DNA of 64,000 bases, from assembly GCA_910587445.1 (NCBI GenBank), contig CAJULE010000001.1, positions 169,655 to 233,654 of the forward strand, read 5' to 3'. The notes beneath the pieces were generated by a model. The model searched no databases, was not told the DNA's origin, and saw only the letters and a program-made list of their open reading frames with translations. The stretch is from an uncultured Christensenellaceae bacterium (GTDB taxonomy: Bacteria > Bacillota > Clostridia > Christensenellales > Pumilibacteraceae). Within the stretch, counting starts at the first letter, position 1. Every line of letters begins with the position of its first letter. Positions 53,651 through 62,345 of this stretch are shown piece by piece. A program made the translations under genes and the position numbers.

Positions 53651-54862
53651 TTAAACTCTCACTTTTGCGTCGAATAAGTCCAGCGCGTCTACGTTGCCGC
53701 GAAGAAGATCGTTTTTCGCCGTGCCGAGATATGCGTCGCCGAGAAGTTCGAATATGTTCGCCGAAAGGTTCATTTCGGGAAGCCTTCCGACTATTTTGCC
53801 GTCCTTTACGAGATAGGCGAGCTGCAACGGAAGTCCCACTTTTCCGTCGGGCGCAACATCGCCGCCCGAAGTCGTAGCGACGTATATGAAGTCGCGCGCG
53901 ATTTCCGTTGCCTTCGCCGCCGTGGGAAGCACTCTCAGACCCGTGCCGCCGTAGGAGGGCACTGCGTCGAAAGTGGGCGCAGCCGCACTCGACGAGAGAG
54001 GGAACTTGAACATTGCCGCACTGCGCTTGTTTGTGAGAATACCCTTGAACTCGCCGCGGTTTATGAGCTTATAGAAGCAGTCGATAACTCCTTCGTCGTC
54101 GTAAAAGCGTTCGCTCACGTTTTTATAAAGTCCGCGTTTTACCGCCAGCGTCAGTTTTTCCGAGAACAGCTTTTGATTCAGCTTGCCCGCAAGTTTGCCC
54201 GCGCCCATACAGTAGTTTTCGGCTATCATGTCGCCGAGGAGCATCATGGGGATAGTGCCCGTTTCGAATGCGACGGGCAGAGCCTTCGACGGGAGTTCGA
54301 CTTTGTTTAGAAAAGCTTCGCCGAGCGTTTTGCAGTCGCCGACGCAGTCGTCCTCGTTGTAGGTGTTGCCGTAACTTCCGTAGAAGAAGTCCATTATGTT
54401 TGCCGATTTTTTGTCCTTGAACGAAAGCGCGACGGTCATATTGTTGCCAGCATAGCGAAGGTCTGCGCCTTTGCTGTTTGCGTATTCGTGCTTCGAGTAC
54501 TCGAGGCTTATCTTATTGCTTGCCGTACAGGAGGGAAGCTCCTTTTCGATACGGGCAAGGAGAGAGGCACAAGTCGATACGAATTTATCGGGAGAGACTA
54601 TTTCCTTTGTCTCGTCTACGCTTTGTTTGTCCGAGAACAGGTTGCAGGGGTAGGGGATCTTGCGCGTGAGAGCCGTTTCCGCGTCCTTTTCGAGTTTCTT
54701 TTCGTCGACTTTACCCATGCCGCCCGATATGCCTATAAATCCGCCGTCATATGCGCGGACCGTCGTAAACGACGTAACTATTTTTCGGAGCGAGTCGGCT
54801 TTGCCCGCCGTGACGTTTACGCTGTAGCTCTCCTTTTTGGAGACGAGTTTTTCTTTTTCCAT
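53651..54862 (-). CDS. pmbA: TldE/PmbA-family protein, partner of TldD
   Basis: A 403-residue protein of the PmbA/TldD family without the metal-binding HExxxH motif, as expected for the non-catalytic TldE subunit. Typical segments are the N-terminal coil region (SYSVNVTAGKADSLR) and the C-terminal glycine-rich fold (SYGGTGLRVLP, SGGDVAPDGKVGLPLQLAYLVKDGK). With TldD it forms a heterodimeric peptidase that processes modified peptides and antitoxins in other bacteria. It starts 10 bp after tldD behind AAGGAGG. Confidence 0.9.
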   Translation of the reverse strand: MEKEKLVSKKESYSVNVTAGKADSLRKIVTSFTTVRAYDGGFIGISGGMGKVDEKKLEKDAETALTRKIPYPCNLFSDKQSVDETKEIVSPDKFVSTCASLLARIEKELPSCTASNKISLEYSKHEYANSKGADLRYAGNNMTVALSFKDKKSANIMDFFYGSYGNTYNEDDCVGDCKTLGEAFLNKVELPSKALPVAFETGTIPMMLLGDMIAENYCMGAGKLAGKLNQKLFSEKLTLAVKRGLYKNVSERFYDDEGVIDCFYKLINRGEFKGILTNKRSAAMFKFPLSSSAAAPTFDAVPSYGGTGLRVLPTAAKATEIARDFIYVATTSGGDVAPDGKVGLPLQLAYLVKDGKIVGRLPEMNLSANIFELLGDAYLGTAKNDLLRGNVDALDLFDAKVRV

Positions 54863-54872
54863 GACGTCCTCC

Positions 54873-56210
54873 TTACTGTACGTCCATTTCGGACACGCTT
54901 ATATATGCGCCGCCCAAGGCTACGGGCAGAGGGTATTGCTCCATTTTGCCGCAGTTGCCCGCGGAAACTTCCGTGTCTTGAGCGCGTGACACGCCGTCGA
55001 TTTTTCCGAGCGTGTCAAACACGTTGCCGCTTATGACCGCTATCTTTACGGGCGCCGTGATTTTTCCGTTCTCTATGCGATAGGCGACGTTCGGCGCGAT
55101 CGTAAACGTGCTCATGCCCGATCCGTGTTTGCAGTTCTTTATATAGTAGCCGTACTTTATGCGCGAAATAAGGTCGTCCTTTGTGTCGTTGCCTCGCCCT
55201 TCTATGAGCGTGGTCGTCATGCGGACGATAGGCTCGTAGTCGCAGTTTATGGCTCTGGCATTGCCCGTGAGTTCTTCTCCGAGCTCCGCCGCCGTTTTCG
55301 CGCTGTGCAGTCTGCCCGAAAGCACGCCGTTTTTGATGAGATAGGTCTTTTTCATCTTTGTGCCTTCGTCGTCGTAGGGGACATATCCGGCGCCCGGGAT
55401 CGTGCCCGTGTCGTAAATGGAAAGGATGGGAGAGGCAACCTCTTTACCGAGCGTCCACTCCTTTTTCATGGTCTCGTCTCCGAGCATGAAGTCGGATTCG
55501 GACTTGTGCCCGAACGATTCGTGAGCAAAGATACCTGCCGCGGCGGGGGAGAGCACGACGGGAAATCTGCCGGGCTCGACCGACTTTGCCTTCAAGAGAA
55601 ATTCGTCGGAACTCTCCTTGAATTCGATAAGTTTCTCTTTGCTCATCTTAAGGGTTTCGAAGGAATCCGAGAAGGCAATCAGACCGTCGTCGAATGTCTC
55701 CTTGCCGTATGCGAGCGAAATCGATATCGCGCATCTTACCGACTGCGTGTCGAAAGTGAGGTTGGCGCCGAGCGAAGAGGTGAAATCGAAAAGGCTGTGG
55801 CGGTCGCCGTAAGAAGCGCCCGACTGTTTGAGATACTCGTCGTTTTCGACGACGTTTTTGCGCTTTTCCAAGAACTCGCGCTTTTTTTCGAGCGGTACGT
55901 TCTTTACGCAATTTTTTTCGTATTTTATTACTGTGTCCTTGTTTATCTCGAACTTTTTCACTATGGGGTCGTTTGCTATGTCGGGATTCGGCGTTGCGCA
56001 CGAGTAAAGCCCGTCGAGTTCTTCCTGGATTTTGTCCATATCGTCGGTAGAGCAATAGTACCACATCTTGCCGTCGTACACGCGTATGAAGGCTTTTTCT
56101 ATTGTGGACTCCCTGCATTCGACGAGGTTTGGACCGATGAAACGCACGTCGGAAGCGTACCTTTTTTCCCTCCTCACGTCGGCATAGAAATCCTTGCGGA
56201 AATTCGGCAT
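54873..56210 (-). CDS. tldD: TldD-family metallopeptidase (catalytic subunit)
   Basis: A 445-residue zinc peptidase. The catalytic motif HExxxH is residues 230-235 (FAHESFGHKSE). The C-terminal half holds the family fold (IPGAGYVPYDDEGTKMKKTYLIKNG, SGRLHSAKTAAELG). It forms a two-gene operon with pmbA behind a good sigma-A promoter. Start at 56210 after GGAGG. No modified-peptide precursor gene is visible nearby, so a housekeeping proteolytic role is as likely as maturation of a peptide natural product. Confidence 0.92.
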   Translation of the reverse strand: MPNFRKDFYADVRREKRYASDVRFIGPNLVECRESTIEKAFIRVYDGKMWYYCSTDDMDKIQEELDGLYSCATPNPDIANDPIVKKFEINKDTVIKYEKNCVKNVPLEKKREFLEKRKNVVENDEYLKQSGASYGDRHSLFDFTSSLGANLTFDTQSVRCAISISLAYGKETFDDGLIAFSDSFETLKMSKEKLIEFKESSDEFLLKAKSVEPGRFPVVLSPAAAGIFAHESFGHKSESDFMLGDETMKKEWTLGKEVASPILSIYDTGTIPGAGYVPYDDEGTKMKKTYLIKNGVLSGRLHSAKTAAELGEELTGNARAINCDYEPIVRMTTTLIEGRGNDTKDDLISRIKYGYYIKNCKHGSGMSTFTIAPNVAYRIENGKITAPVKIAVISGNVFDTLGKIDGVSRAQDTEVSAGNCGKMEQYPLPVALGGAYISVSEMDVQ

Positions 56211-56277
56211 TTTATAAATCCTCCTTAAGCTTCAAGGTTATATTCGGATGTAAATCTCTTGAAGTATGTTATCTTTT

Positions 56278-56306
56278 ATTATACACTGCGGCATAAAGAA
56301 AGTCAA
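56278..56306 (-). promoter_or_regulatory. Promoter of tldD-pmbA
   Basis: Minus strand TTGACT (56306-56301), 17-bp spacer and perfect TATAAT (56283-56278). Confidence 0.85.
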
Positions 56307-56378
56307 TCGAATGGGCTGAGGGGTACGAAAAATACGGCATAAACTTTGTCCGAAAACAGTCGAATCGCGCGGGCTTTT

Positions 56379-56409
56379 TTCATAAAAATATTGTGTTATG
56401 CTCATACTG
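56379..56409 (+). promoter_or_regulatory. Sigma-G (forespore) type promoter of the germinant-receptor operon
   Basis: TTCATA (56379-56384) and CATACTG (56403-56409), about 18 bp apart, closely match the sigma-G consensus (-35 TGMATA, -10 CATWMTA). A sigma-A promoter is not evident here. The start codon at 56418 follows 9 bp after the -10 box. Confidence 0.6.
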
Positions 56410-56417
56410 TATTCGAT

Positions 56418-57842
56418 ATGGAAACTGCTGATAAATTTCAAAAACTGTTTGATGAGAAATGCAACGTCGTACGAAGGGACTTTAAGTGCGGCAAAAAGGA
56501 CGGGACGCTCTTTTTCAATCCCGACCTTACAGACGAAGAGACGCTGCGCGAATTCATAAGGGCGGCGGCAAAGGGCTCGTGCAGCCTCGAAAGTCTCGAC
56601 AGCGACGTGATTCACATCTCCGAAACCGAGCTTTCCTACGACGAATATGCCGCCGTAGAGGGGGTGCTTTCCGGAGACGGGGTGTTTTTGCTCGACGGCG
56701 AAACCGGCTATCTCATTGTAAACGCGCGAAAATACGAAAAGCGTGCGGTTATGGAGCCGCCTACGGAGACGGTGATCCGCGGTCCTCGCGAGGGCTTCGT
56801 CGAGGACATAAAGACCAATCTCTCGCTTCTCGAGCGCCGCTTCAAGACCCCCGATCTGTGCATAGAACGGCTGACGCTCGGACGGCAGTCCCGAACATCG
56901 GTCGCCGTCGTCTATCTCGGCACGGTGGCGGACAAATCGCTTGTAAACTGCATAGTCGAGCGGCTCAAAAAGATAGACATAGACGTTGTGACCGACTCCA
57001 ACTATCTCGTTTCCTATCTCGAAAAGCGTCCGTATTCTCTCTTTAAACAGGTGGGTTATACGGAAAAGCCAGACGTCGCGTCGGCAAAGATCGCCGAGGG
57101 CAGAGTGGCGGTCGTCGTCGACGGTTCGCCCATGACGCTGACGCTTCCCTTTTTGCTTACCGAGGACTTTCAGTCGGGCGACGACTATTACGAGCGAAGC
57201 GGTTTTACGTCGTTTTTGCGTATAGTGAGACTGCTCGCGCTGTTTCTTGCGGTGCTTCTTCCCGGAGTATATATAGCTTTTCAGATATATCATTACGAAA
57301 TGCTTCCGAACCGCTTTCTCATAACGCTCATGAACGCCGTAAAGGGCGTGCCTCTGCCGCCCATGTGGGAAATGCTGTTCGTTCTGCTTCTGTTCGAGGT
57401 CATACGCGACGCAAGCGTGAGAATGCCCCGCGCCGTCAGTATGGCGATGAGCATAGTCGGCGCGATAGTTCTCGGAGATACCGCAGTAAAGGCTGGGCTT
57501 GTTTCGTCGCCCGCCGTAATGCTTGCGGCGCTCTCGAGCATAGCTCTGTTTACTGCGCCGAACGAAGTGGGAACGATGAGTCTCATGCGTCTTATAGTCA
57601 CGGTGGCGGGCGGACTTGCGGGCGCGCTCGGAATAATCGTCGTAAGCGTCTACACCGTTCACTATCTGTGCCGAATGGACAGCTTCGGTTCGCCCTATCT
57701 CGCGCCGTTTGCGCCCACTCTTTTGCCCGATATGCAAGACGGCATGACGGTGGCGCCGAGGAAAGATATGACGCTGCGCCCGTACGGTATACGGACTCAC
57801 AACCGTACTCGGACGAAAGGAGGGGACGAGAGTGGAAAATAA
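56418..57842 (+). CDS. GerAA-type spore germinant receptor subunit
   Basis: A 474-residue A subunit of a spore germinant receptor in the inner membrane of the spore. The N-terminal soluble domain (to about 270, with DGSPMTLTLPFLL before the membrane part) is followed by about five helices with the conserved YHYEMLPNRFLITLMNA, PPMWEMLFVLLLFEVIRDA and GDTAVKAGLVSSPAVMLAAL. The ATG at 56418 is the only suitable start below the sigma-G-like promoter; no ribosome binding site precedes it, suggesting a leaderless forespore mRNA. It overlaps the B subunit by 11 bp. It shows that the host can form spores. Confidence 0.92.
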   Translation: METADKFQKLFDEKCNVVRRDFKCGKKDGTLFFNPDLTDEETLREFIRAAAKGSCSLESLDSDVIHISETELSYDEYAAVEGVLSGDGVFLLDGETGYLIVNARKYEKRAVMEPPTETVIRGPREGFVEDIKTNLSLLERRFKTPDLCIERLTLGRQSRTSVAVVYLGTVADKSLVNCIVERLKKIDIDVVTDSNYLVSYLEKRPYSLFKQVGYTEKPDVASAKIAEGRVAVVVDGSPMTLTLPFLLTEDFQSGDDYYERSGFTSFLRIVRLLALFLAVLLPGVYIAFQIYHYEMLPNRFLITLMNAVKGVPLPPMWEMLFVLLLFEVIRDASVRMPRAVSMAMSIVGAIVLGDTAVKAGLVSSPAVMLAALSSIALFTAPNEVGTMSLMRLIVTVAGGLAGALGIIVVSVYTVHYLCRMDSFGSPYLAPFAPTLLPDMQDGMTVAPRKDMTLRPYGIRTHNRTRTKGGDESGK

Positions 57843-58968
57843 CGAAACAAGAGGTACAAAGGCTATTTCCTCGAAGCAGCTTATTGCGCTCGTGTTTGTC
57901 ATAGGACTCGGAATGAACGTCCTGAATCTGCCTGCGCTTGCCGTAATGGAAGGGGGACGGGACGGCTGGCTCGTTATGCTCGCCGTCGCGGTATTCGATT
58001 GCGTGGCGCTGTATTTTACTCTGCTCGTCATGGAAAAGCTCGAAAACGCGAGATGCGGAAAGGTCTTGAAGAGGGTTTTATGTATAATAACAGGCGTCGT
58101 AGGGTTCTTTTGGACGCTTTCGAAGCTCGCTCTCATAATGGGGGAATTGAGGCTGTTTTACGGCGGAACGGTGTTTGAAAATATAGATTGGTTTCTGTTT
58201 CTCGTTGTCCTCGGTTTACTCATAGCCGTAATGGGTGCTGGCGGCGGACGCGGGCTCGGGCGCATAGGAGAGCTTGTTCTGCCGCTTGCGATAGGTACGG
58301 TCGCCGTGCTCATCTTTACGTCGTTTGTCGGCGACATAGACTTTACGGACATCTTTCCCACCCTTTACAATAATGCCGACGCGGTGAAAAGTCCTTTGAA
58401 GTTTGCGCTTTGGTCGGGGAACTATCCCGTGCTGTTCTGCTTTTTCAAGGATGTCCGGCTGAAAAAACATACGAAGCTTTTTGCCACGGGAGCGGGAGCG
58501 ATCTGCGGAATTGCCGCAACCGTCATGACGCTTCCGATGTCGGCAACCTACGGGGCGATAACTCACCTCATTTCTTACGGAAGCAATGTTTCGGATATGA
58601 ATCAATACGTCGGAAGCTATAACTTCGGCCGCATAGATCTCATAATTTTCACTATATGGTCGGTCGTACTTCTCATCGAAGCGGGATTGTTCCAATACGC
58701 TTGCGTGCGCTCGATGTCGGCGGCGATAGGAAAGAGCGTTCCGTGGCTCTATTCGGGGCTTGCTTTTCTCGCCGTATATATACTTCTCAATACTGGTATG
58801 TCCTGTAAGTTCAAGCTGTTCGAGTTTGCGACGCACTATGCGGCAATTCCTGCGTTCGTGATACAGCTCGCAATACCCATAGCGGCGGCGATCGTCGTCG
58901 GGATTATGATGAAGTTCAAAGACCATAAAACTCGGACGGAGGCGGAAAATGAAACTCGATCGAAATAA
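57832..58968 (+). CDS. GerAB-type spore germination permease
   Basis: A 378-residue B subunit of the APC-like endospore permease family with about ten helices. It starts at a GTG eight bases after AAGGAGGGG, inside the end of the A-subunit gene. It probably binds the small-molecule germinant (amino acid or similar) of the complex. The family pattern SKQLIALVFVIGLGMNVLNLP at the N-terminus is clear. The last 20 bp overlap the C-subunit gene. Confidence 0.92.
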   Translation: MENNETRGTKAISSKQLIALVFVIGLGMNVLNLPALAVMEGGRDGWLVMLAVAVFDCVALYFTLLVMEKLENARCGKVLKRVLCIITGVVGFFWTLSKLALIMGELRLFYGGTVFENIDWFLFLVVLGLLIAVMGAGGGRGLGRIGELVLPLAIGTVAVLIFTSFVGDIDFTDIFPTLYNNADAVKSPLKFALWSGNYPVLFCFFKDVRLKKHTKLFATGAGAICGIAATVMTLPMSATYGAITHLISYGSNVSDMNQYVGSYNFGRIDLIIFTIWSVVLLIEAGLFQYACVRSMSAAIGKSVPWLYSGLAFLAVYILLNTGMSCKFKLFEFATHYAAIPAFVIQLAIPIAAAIVVGIMMKFKDHKTRTEAENETRSK

Positions 58969-60241
58969 AAAGGCGATGATATTCAAGTGGGGGCTCGTTG
59001 CCGTGGCGCTTATCCTTTTCATGTTCCCGAGCGTTGCGGACAAGATGCCGCAGATAGATTCGAGAGTCATGCTCACGGCGATAGGTCTCGATTTGAAGGG
59101 CGATGAGCTCGAGCTTACTGCGGCGGTGACCGTTCCGTCGGGCGGCACGGGCGGCGGAAGCGAGTCCGCCGAGAGCGTCACGGGTTCGTCCGTGGGGGAG
59201 CTCATGAGCAATTTGAGCCGTTCGCTCGGCAAGCGCGCCGAGCTTGCTCACTGCGCGATGCTCGCGCTCGGAAAGGAGCTGTGCGAGCGCGGCGTCAAGG
59301 AGGAGATAGAAAGTCTCATAAGCTCGGACGGATTGAGCGACGGTATATCCGTGGTTGCGGCGAAGGACACGGCGAAAAAGCTCATAGAGACGGCGGCGAA
59401 TCTGTCGAAATCGGCGGCGTTTTCGCTCGGCAGCTTTCTGTCGTTTGCCGGTGAGGACGCTCAGATCCCCATGGTGTCGCTCGTGAGATTTGCCGCAAAC
59501 AACAACAGTATCGGCGGCGGCGCATACCTTCCCATAATCGAAATGTCGGATTCGAGCGGCGGCGGACAGAGCGGCGGACAGAGCGGAGGAGAAGGCGGCT
59601 CGGGCGGCGAACAGGGCGGCGGCGAGGAAAACAGCGGCGGCGGTTCGGGCGGAGAAGGCGGCGGCTCGGGCGGCGGACAGAGCGGAGGAGAAGGCGGCGG
59701 ACAGAGCAAAGCTCAGATAATTTCCGCCGAAACCACGCGAATATTCAAGAACTACCGTTCGGTCGCGGAGTTCGACGAGGAGACGACGTTTGCTCTTACC
59801 TGGCTCGATCCGCAGTCGGATAGGGGAGCCGTAAAGCTTGAGAAATTCGAGCTCGGCGGAGTGGATTTCGGCAATCTGACTTTTATTGTGCGCAAAAAGG
59901 GCGTGGACGCGAAAGCAAGCTTTAAAGACAAGCCTACCGTTACGGTGGTCGTGGACGCACAGGTCGAGCCCGAGGCAAGCAACCGTCTCGCCGAGCTCAA
60001 GGAGAGCGGTATGCCCATACTCGACATAAACACTTCCATAAAGGACGCGCTTTCAAAGCAGATGGACAGACAGATAAAGGCGGGCTGGGAGAAGGCTAAG
60101 GAAGTGAAAGCCGACCCGTTCAAATATGCCTACAGACTGTATAAAAAGAACCCCGCTCGCTTCGAAAGCGAGATAGGGTTCGGGGACGATATGTTCGACA
60201 AAATGACGGTCGATACGAAGATAGAAATACTGCTTATCTGA
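58949..60241 (+). CDS. GerAC-type germinant receptor subunit without lipobox, with a Gly-rich insert
   Basis: A 430-residue C subunit of the Ger(x)C family. The N-terminus has a helix (WGLVAVALILFMFPSVADKM) but no lipobox cysteine: where other GerC proteins have a GCWD-type lipidation site, this one has VADKMPQIDSR. It is probably held by an uncleaved signal anchor. The domain order is otherwise normal up to ~200. Then about 50 residues made almost only of Gly, Ser, Gln and Glu (204-253) separate it from the C-terminal domain (AQIISAETTRIF ... KADPFKYAYRLYKKNP). Its stop codon abuts that of trkA on the other strand with no gap. Confidence 0.88.
   Translation: MKLDRNKKAMIFKWGLVAVALILFMFPSVADKMPQIDSRVMLTAIGLDLKGDELELTAAVTVPSGGTGGGSESAESVTGSSVGELMSNLSRSLGKRAELAHCAMLALGKELCERGVKEEIESLISSDGLSDGISVVAAKDTAKKLIETAANLSKSAAFSLGSFLSFAGEDAQIPMVSLVRFAANNNSIGGGAYLPIIEMSDSSGGGQSGGQSGGEGGSGGEQGGGEENSGGGSGGEGGGSGGGQSGGEGGGQSKAQIISAETTRIFKNYRSVAEFDEETTFALTWLDPQSDRGAVKLEKFELGGVDFGNLTFIVRKKGVDAKASFKDKPTVTVVVDAQVEPEASNRLAELKESGMPILDINTSIKDALSKQMDRQIKAGWEKAKEVKADPFKYAYRLYKKNPARFESEIGFGDDMFDKMTVDTKIEILLI
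59555..59706 (+). repeat. Glycine-codon-rich low-complexity repeat inside the GerC gene
   Basis: Imperfect short repeats of GGCGGC, AGCGGCGGA and GGAGAA code for GGQSGG / GGEGG units. Such tracts are prone to length change. Confidence 0.8.
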
Positions 60242-60934
60242 TCAAATGAAATCGTTGAGTATGGCTTGCGTTGCTTTACCGGCGACTCGCTTCGTGTCCG
60301 CAAGGGAGCCCGATATGAGCAGTATGTCGCCTTCGAGCAGTACGCAGTCGCCTCCGGGCGTGACGATAATCTGATCTCCGCGCTTTACGAGAAGTATGGT
60401 CACGCGCTCGGTAGTCGTGAGCTTCAACTGTATGAGCGATTTATTCTGCCACTTGGCGGGCGTCTTGATCTCTATTATGCGGAACTGCTCGTTCAGCGAG
60501 AGGATCTCTACCATGTTGGGGCGGGTGAGATTGCCGGCAAGCTTTATGCCTATCTCCTCTTCGGGGACTATGACCCTGTCCGCGCCGATTTTTTCGAGAA
60601 TATGTTTGTGCTTGTCGTTCTGTGCCTTTGCTATTACGAGCGGCAAGCCCATTTGCTTGAGCGCCAGCGTTATGAATACGCTGGCTTCTATTTCGCTCGC
60701 TATGCAGACTACGGCTATGTCGAGATTTTTTATGCCCAGCCTTTCGAGAGCGCGTTCGTCCGTCGCGTCCGCGCAGACGGCTTGCGTACAGAATGCGTCT
60801 ATTTCGTTTATCTTGTCGGGATCCTTGTCTATGACGAGCACCGACGCACCTTCTTCGTAGAGCTGTTTCGTGAGAGCCGTTCCGAACTGTCCGAGCCCGA
60901 TCACGAGAAATTCTTTTTTGATAGCTTTTGCCAT
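60242..60934 (-). CDS. trkA: TrkA/KtrA-type potassium uptake regulatory subunit
   Basis: A 230-residue cytoplasmic RCK protein: NAD/ATP-binding Rossmann fold with VIGLGQFG and the acidic strand end VIDKD, then an RCK_C domain (EQFRIIEIKTPAKWQNKSL). One RCK_N plus one RCK_C is the KtrA size rather than the doubled TrkA of proteobacteria. It gates the TrkH/KtrB channel encoded 28 bp upstream. It is the last gene of the operon; no terminator separates it from the converging gerC gene. Confidence 0.93.
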   Translation of the reverse strand: MAKAIKKEFLVIGLGQFGTALTKQLYEEGASVLVIDKDPDKINEIDAFCTQAVCADATDERALERLGIKNLDIAVVCIASEIEASVFITLALKQMGLPLVIAKAQNDKHKHILEKIGADRVIVPEEEIGIKLAGNLTRPNMVEILSLNEQFRIIEIKTPAKWQNKSLIQLKLTTTERVTILLVKRGDQIIVTPGGDCVLLEGDILLISGSLADTKRVAGKATQAILNDFI

Positions 60935-60962
60935 TTCAGTTATACCTTCCGAGTGATTTTTT

Positions 60963-62330
60963 TCAGCCGATGGTGATGTTTCCGTCGGGATAAGTTATAT
61001 TGTCCTTACTGCTTTTGATACGTATGAACATGAGGCTTACGGTCACGGTGCCTACGCGCCCTATAAACATATTGAGCATGAGCACGATTTTTCCGACTGC
61101 CGACATTTGCGCCGAAAGCCCGCAGGAAAGTCCCGTAGTCGCGTAAGCGGAGCAACATTCGAACAGTATATTTTCGAACGTAATTCCCGTCGATTGCTCG
61201 GATATGAGCAGTATCAGTGACGAGACTATGACTATTACGAGGCTGGCTATAAAGACGCTTATGGCTTTGCGCGCCGTGTGCAGGTTTACTTTATGCTTGC
61301 CCACAACTATGTCGTCGCTCTCCCAAAAGCCGCTTATCATTACAAGGATAAGGACTGTGAAAGTCGTCGTGCGTATGCCTCCGCCTGTCGAGCAGGGGGA
61401 AGCGCCGACGAACATGAGAAACATCGTCATGAACTTGCTCGCCGACGTAAAAGAGTTTTGATCGACCGTCGCAAAACCCGCGTTTCGCGGCGAAATGGAC
61501 TGAAAGAGTGCGGCGAGCATTTTCGTGCCGACGTTCATATCGGCGAACGCGCGGGAGTATTCCACCGCGAAATAGAATACAAAGCCCACAAGTATCAAAG
61601 CCGCCGTAGTTATGATGGTGACTTTTGAGTGAAGCGAAAGTTTTTTCGGGTTTTTGAAGTTCCTGCCAATATCCATAAGTACGACAAAGCCGAAACCGCC
61701 GAGCACGATCAGGAAGGAAACCGAGAGATTGACCGTTACGCTTCCGACAAAGTCGCCGAGCGAATTGCCCGTGCCGAGAATGTCGAAGCCCGCGTTGCAG
61801 AAAGCCGATATCGAAGTAAACAGAGCTTGCCACACGCCTACGCCGCCGCTGTGCCGCACGAAAGGATAGATGAGAAGGAGAAAGCCTACTCCCTCTATGG
61901 CGAGCGTCACGAGCATTATGTTGCGTCCGAGCCGCACCATGCCGCGGGTATCGTCCTGGTTGAATTCCGTGCGCATCAGCAGCCTGTCTTTTAAAGTGAT
62001 CTTCTTTTTCAAAAGGATCATCAGAAGGGTGGTTATGCACATGAAGCCCACGCCGCCGAACTGGATGAGAATAATAAGAACGATCTGCCCGAAAATACTG
62101 AAGTAAGTCGCGGTGTCGGGTATGACTATAAGTCCCGTTGTGGAAACTGCGCTGGTCGCCGTGAACATGGCGTCGAGAAAACTCATCCACTTGCCGCTCT
62201 TTGCGCTTACGGGAAGGCACAAAAGGAGCGCGCCCAAAACGATAACGCCGAAAAAGCCGAGCACGATTACGTGTGCGGGGCGCATTTTCGGGCGCATAAA
62301 GCGTTTGCGTTTTTTGAGATCGGCTTCCAA
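60963..62330 (-). CDS. trkH: TrkH/KtrB-family potassium transporter
   Basis: A 455-residue K+ channel-like transporter with four M1-P-M2 repeats. The four filter segments are readable as SAVSTTGLIV, SAFCNAGFDI, SPRNAGFATV and SAYATTGLSC, each with the conserved Gly. It functions in Na+- or H+-coupled K+ uptake with the RCK subunit that follows. It lies 15 bp after ispDF in a shared operon. Confidence 0.94.
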   Translation of the reverse strand: MEADLKKRKRFMRPKMRPAHVIVLGFFGVIVLGALLLCLPVSAKSGKWMSFLDAMFTATSAVSTTGLIVIPDTATYFSIFGQIVLIILIQFGGVGFMCITTLLMILLKKKITLKDRLLMRTEFNQDDTRGMVRLGRNIMLVTLAIEGVGFLLLIYPFVRHSGGVGVWQALFTSISAFCNAGFDILGTGNSLGDFVGSVTVNLSVSFLIVLGGFGFVVLMDIGRNFKNPKKLSLHSKVTIITTAALILVGFVFYFAVEYSRAFADMNVGTKMLAALFQSISPRNAGFATVDQNSFTSASKFMTMFLMFVGASPCSTGGGIRTTTFTVLILVMISGFWESDDIVVGKHKVNLHTARKAISVFIASLVIVIVSSLILLISEQSTGITFENILFECCSAYATTGLSCGLSAQMSAVGKIVLMLNMFIGRVGTVTVSLMFIRIKSSKDNITYPDGNITIG

Positions 62331-62345
62331 ATGTGTAACTCCGTG

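Noticed and set aside
53651..56210. tldD/pmbA as part of a modified-peptide (RiPP) cluster
   Set aside because: No precursor peptide, modification enzyme or dedicated exporter beside them; a stand-alone housekeeping pair is the simpler reading.
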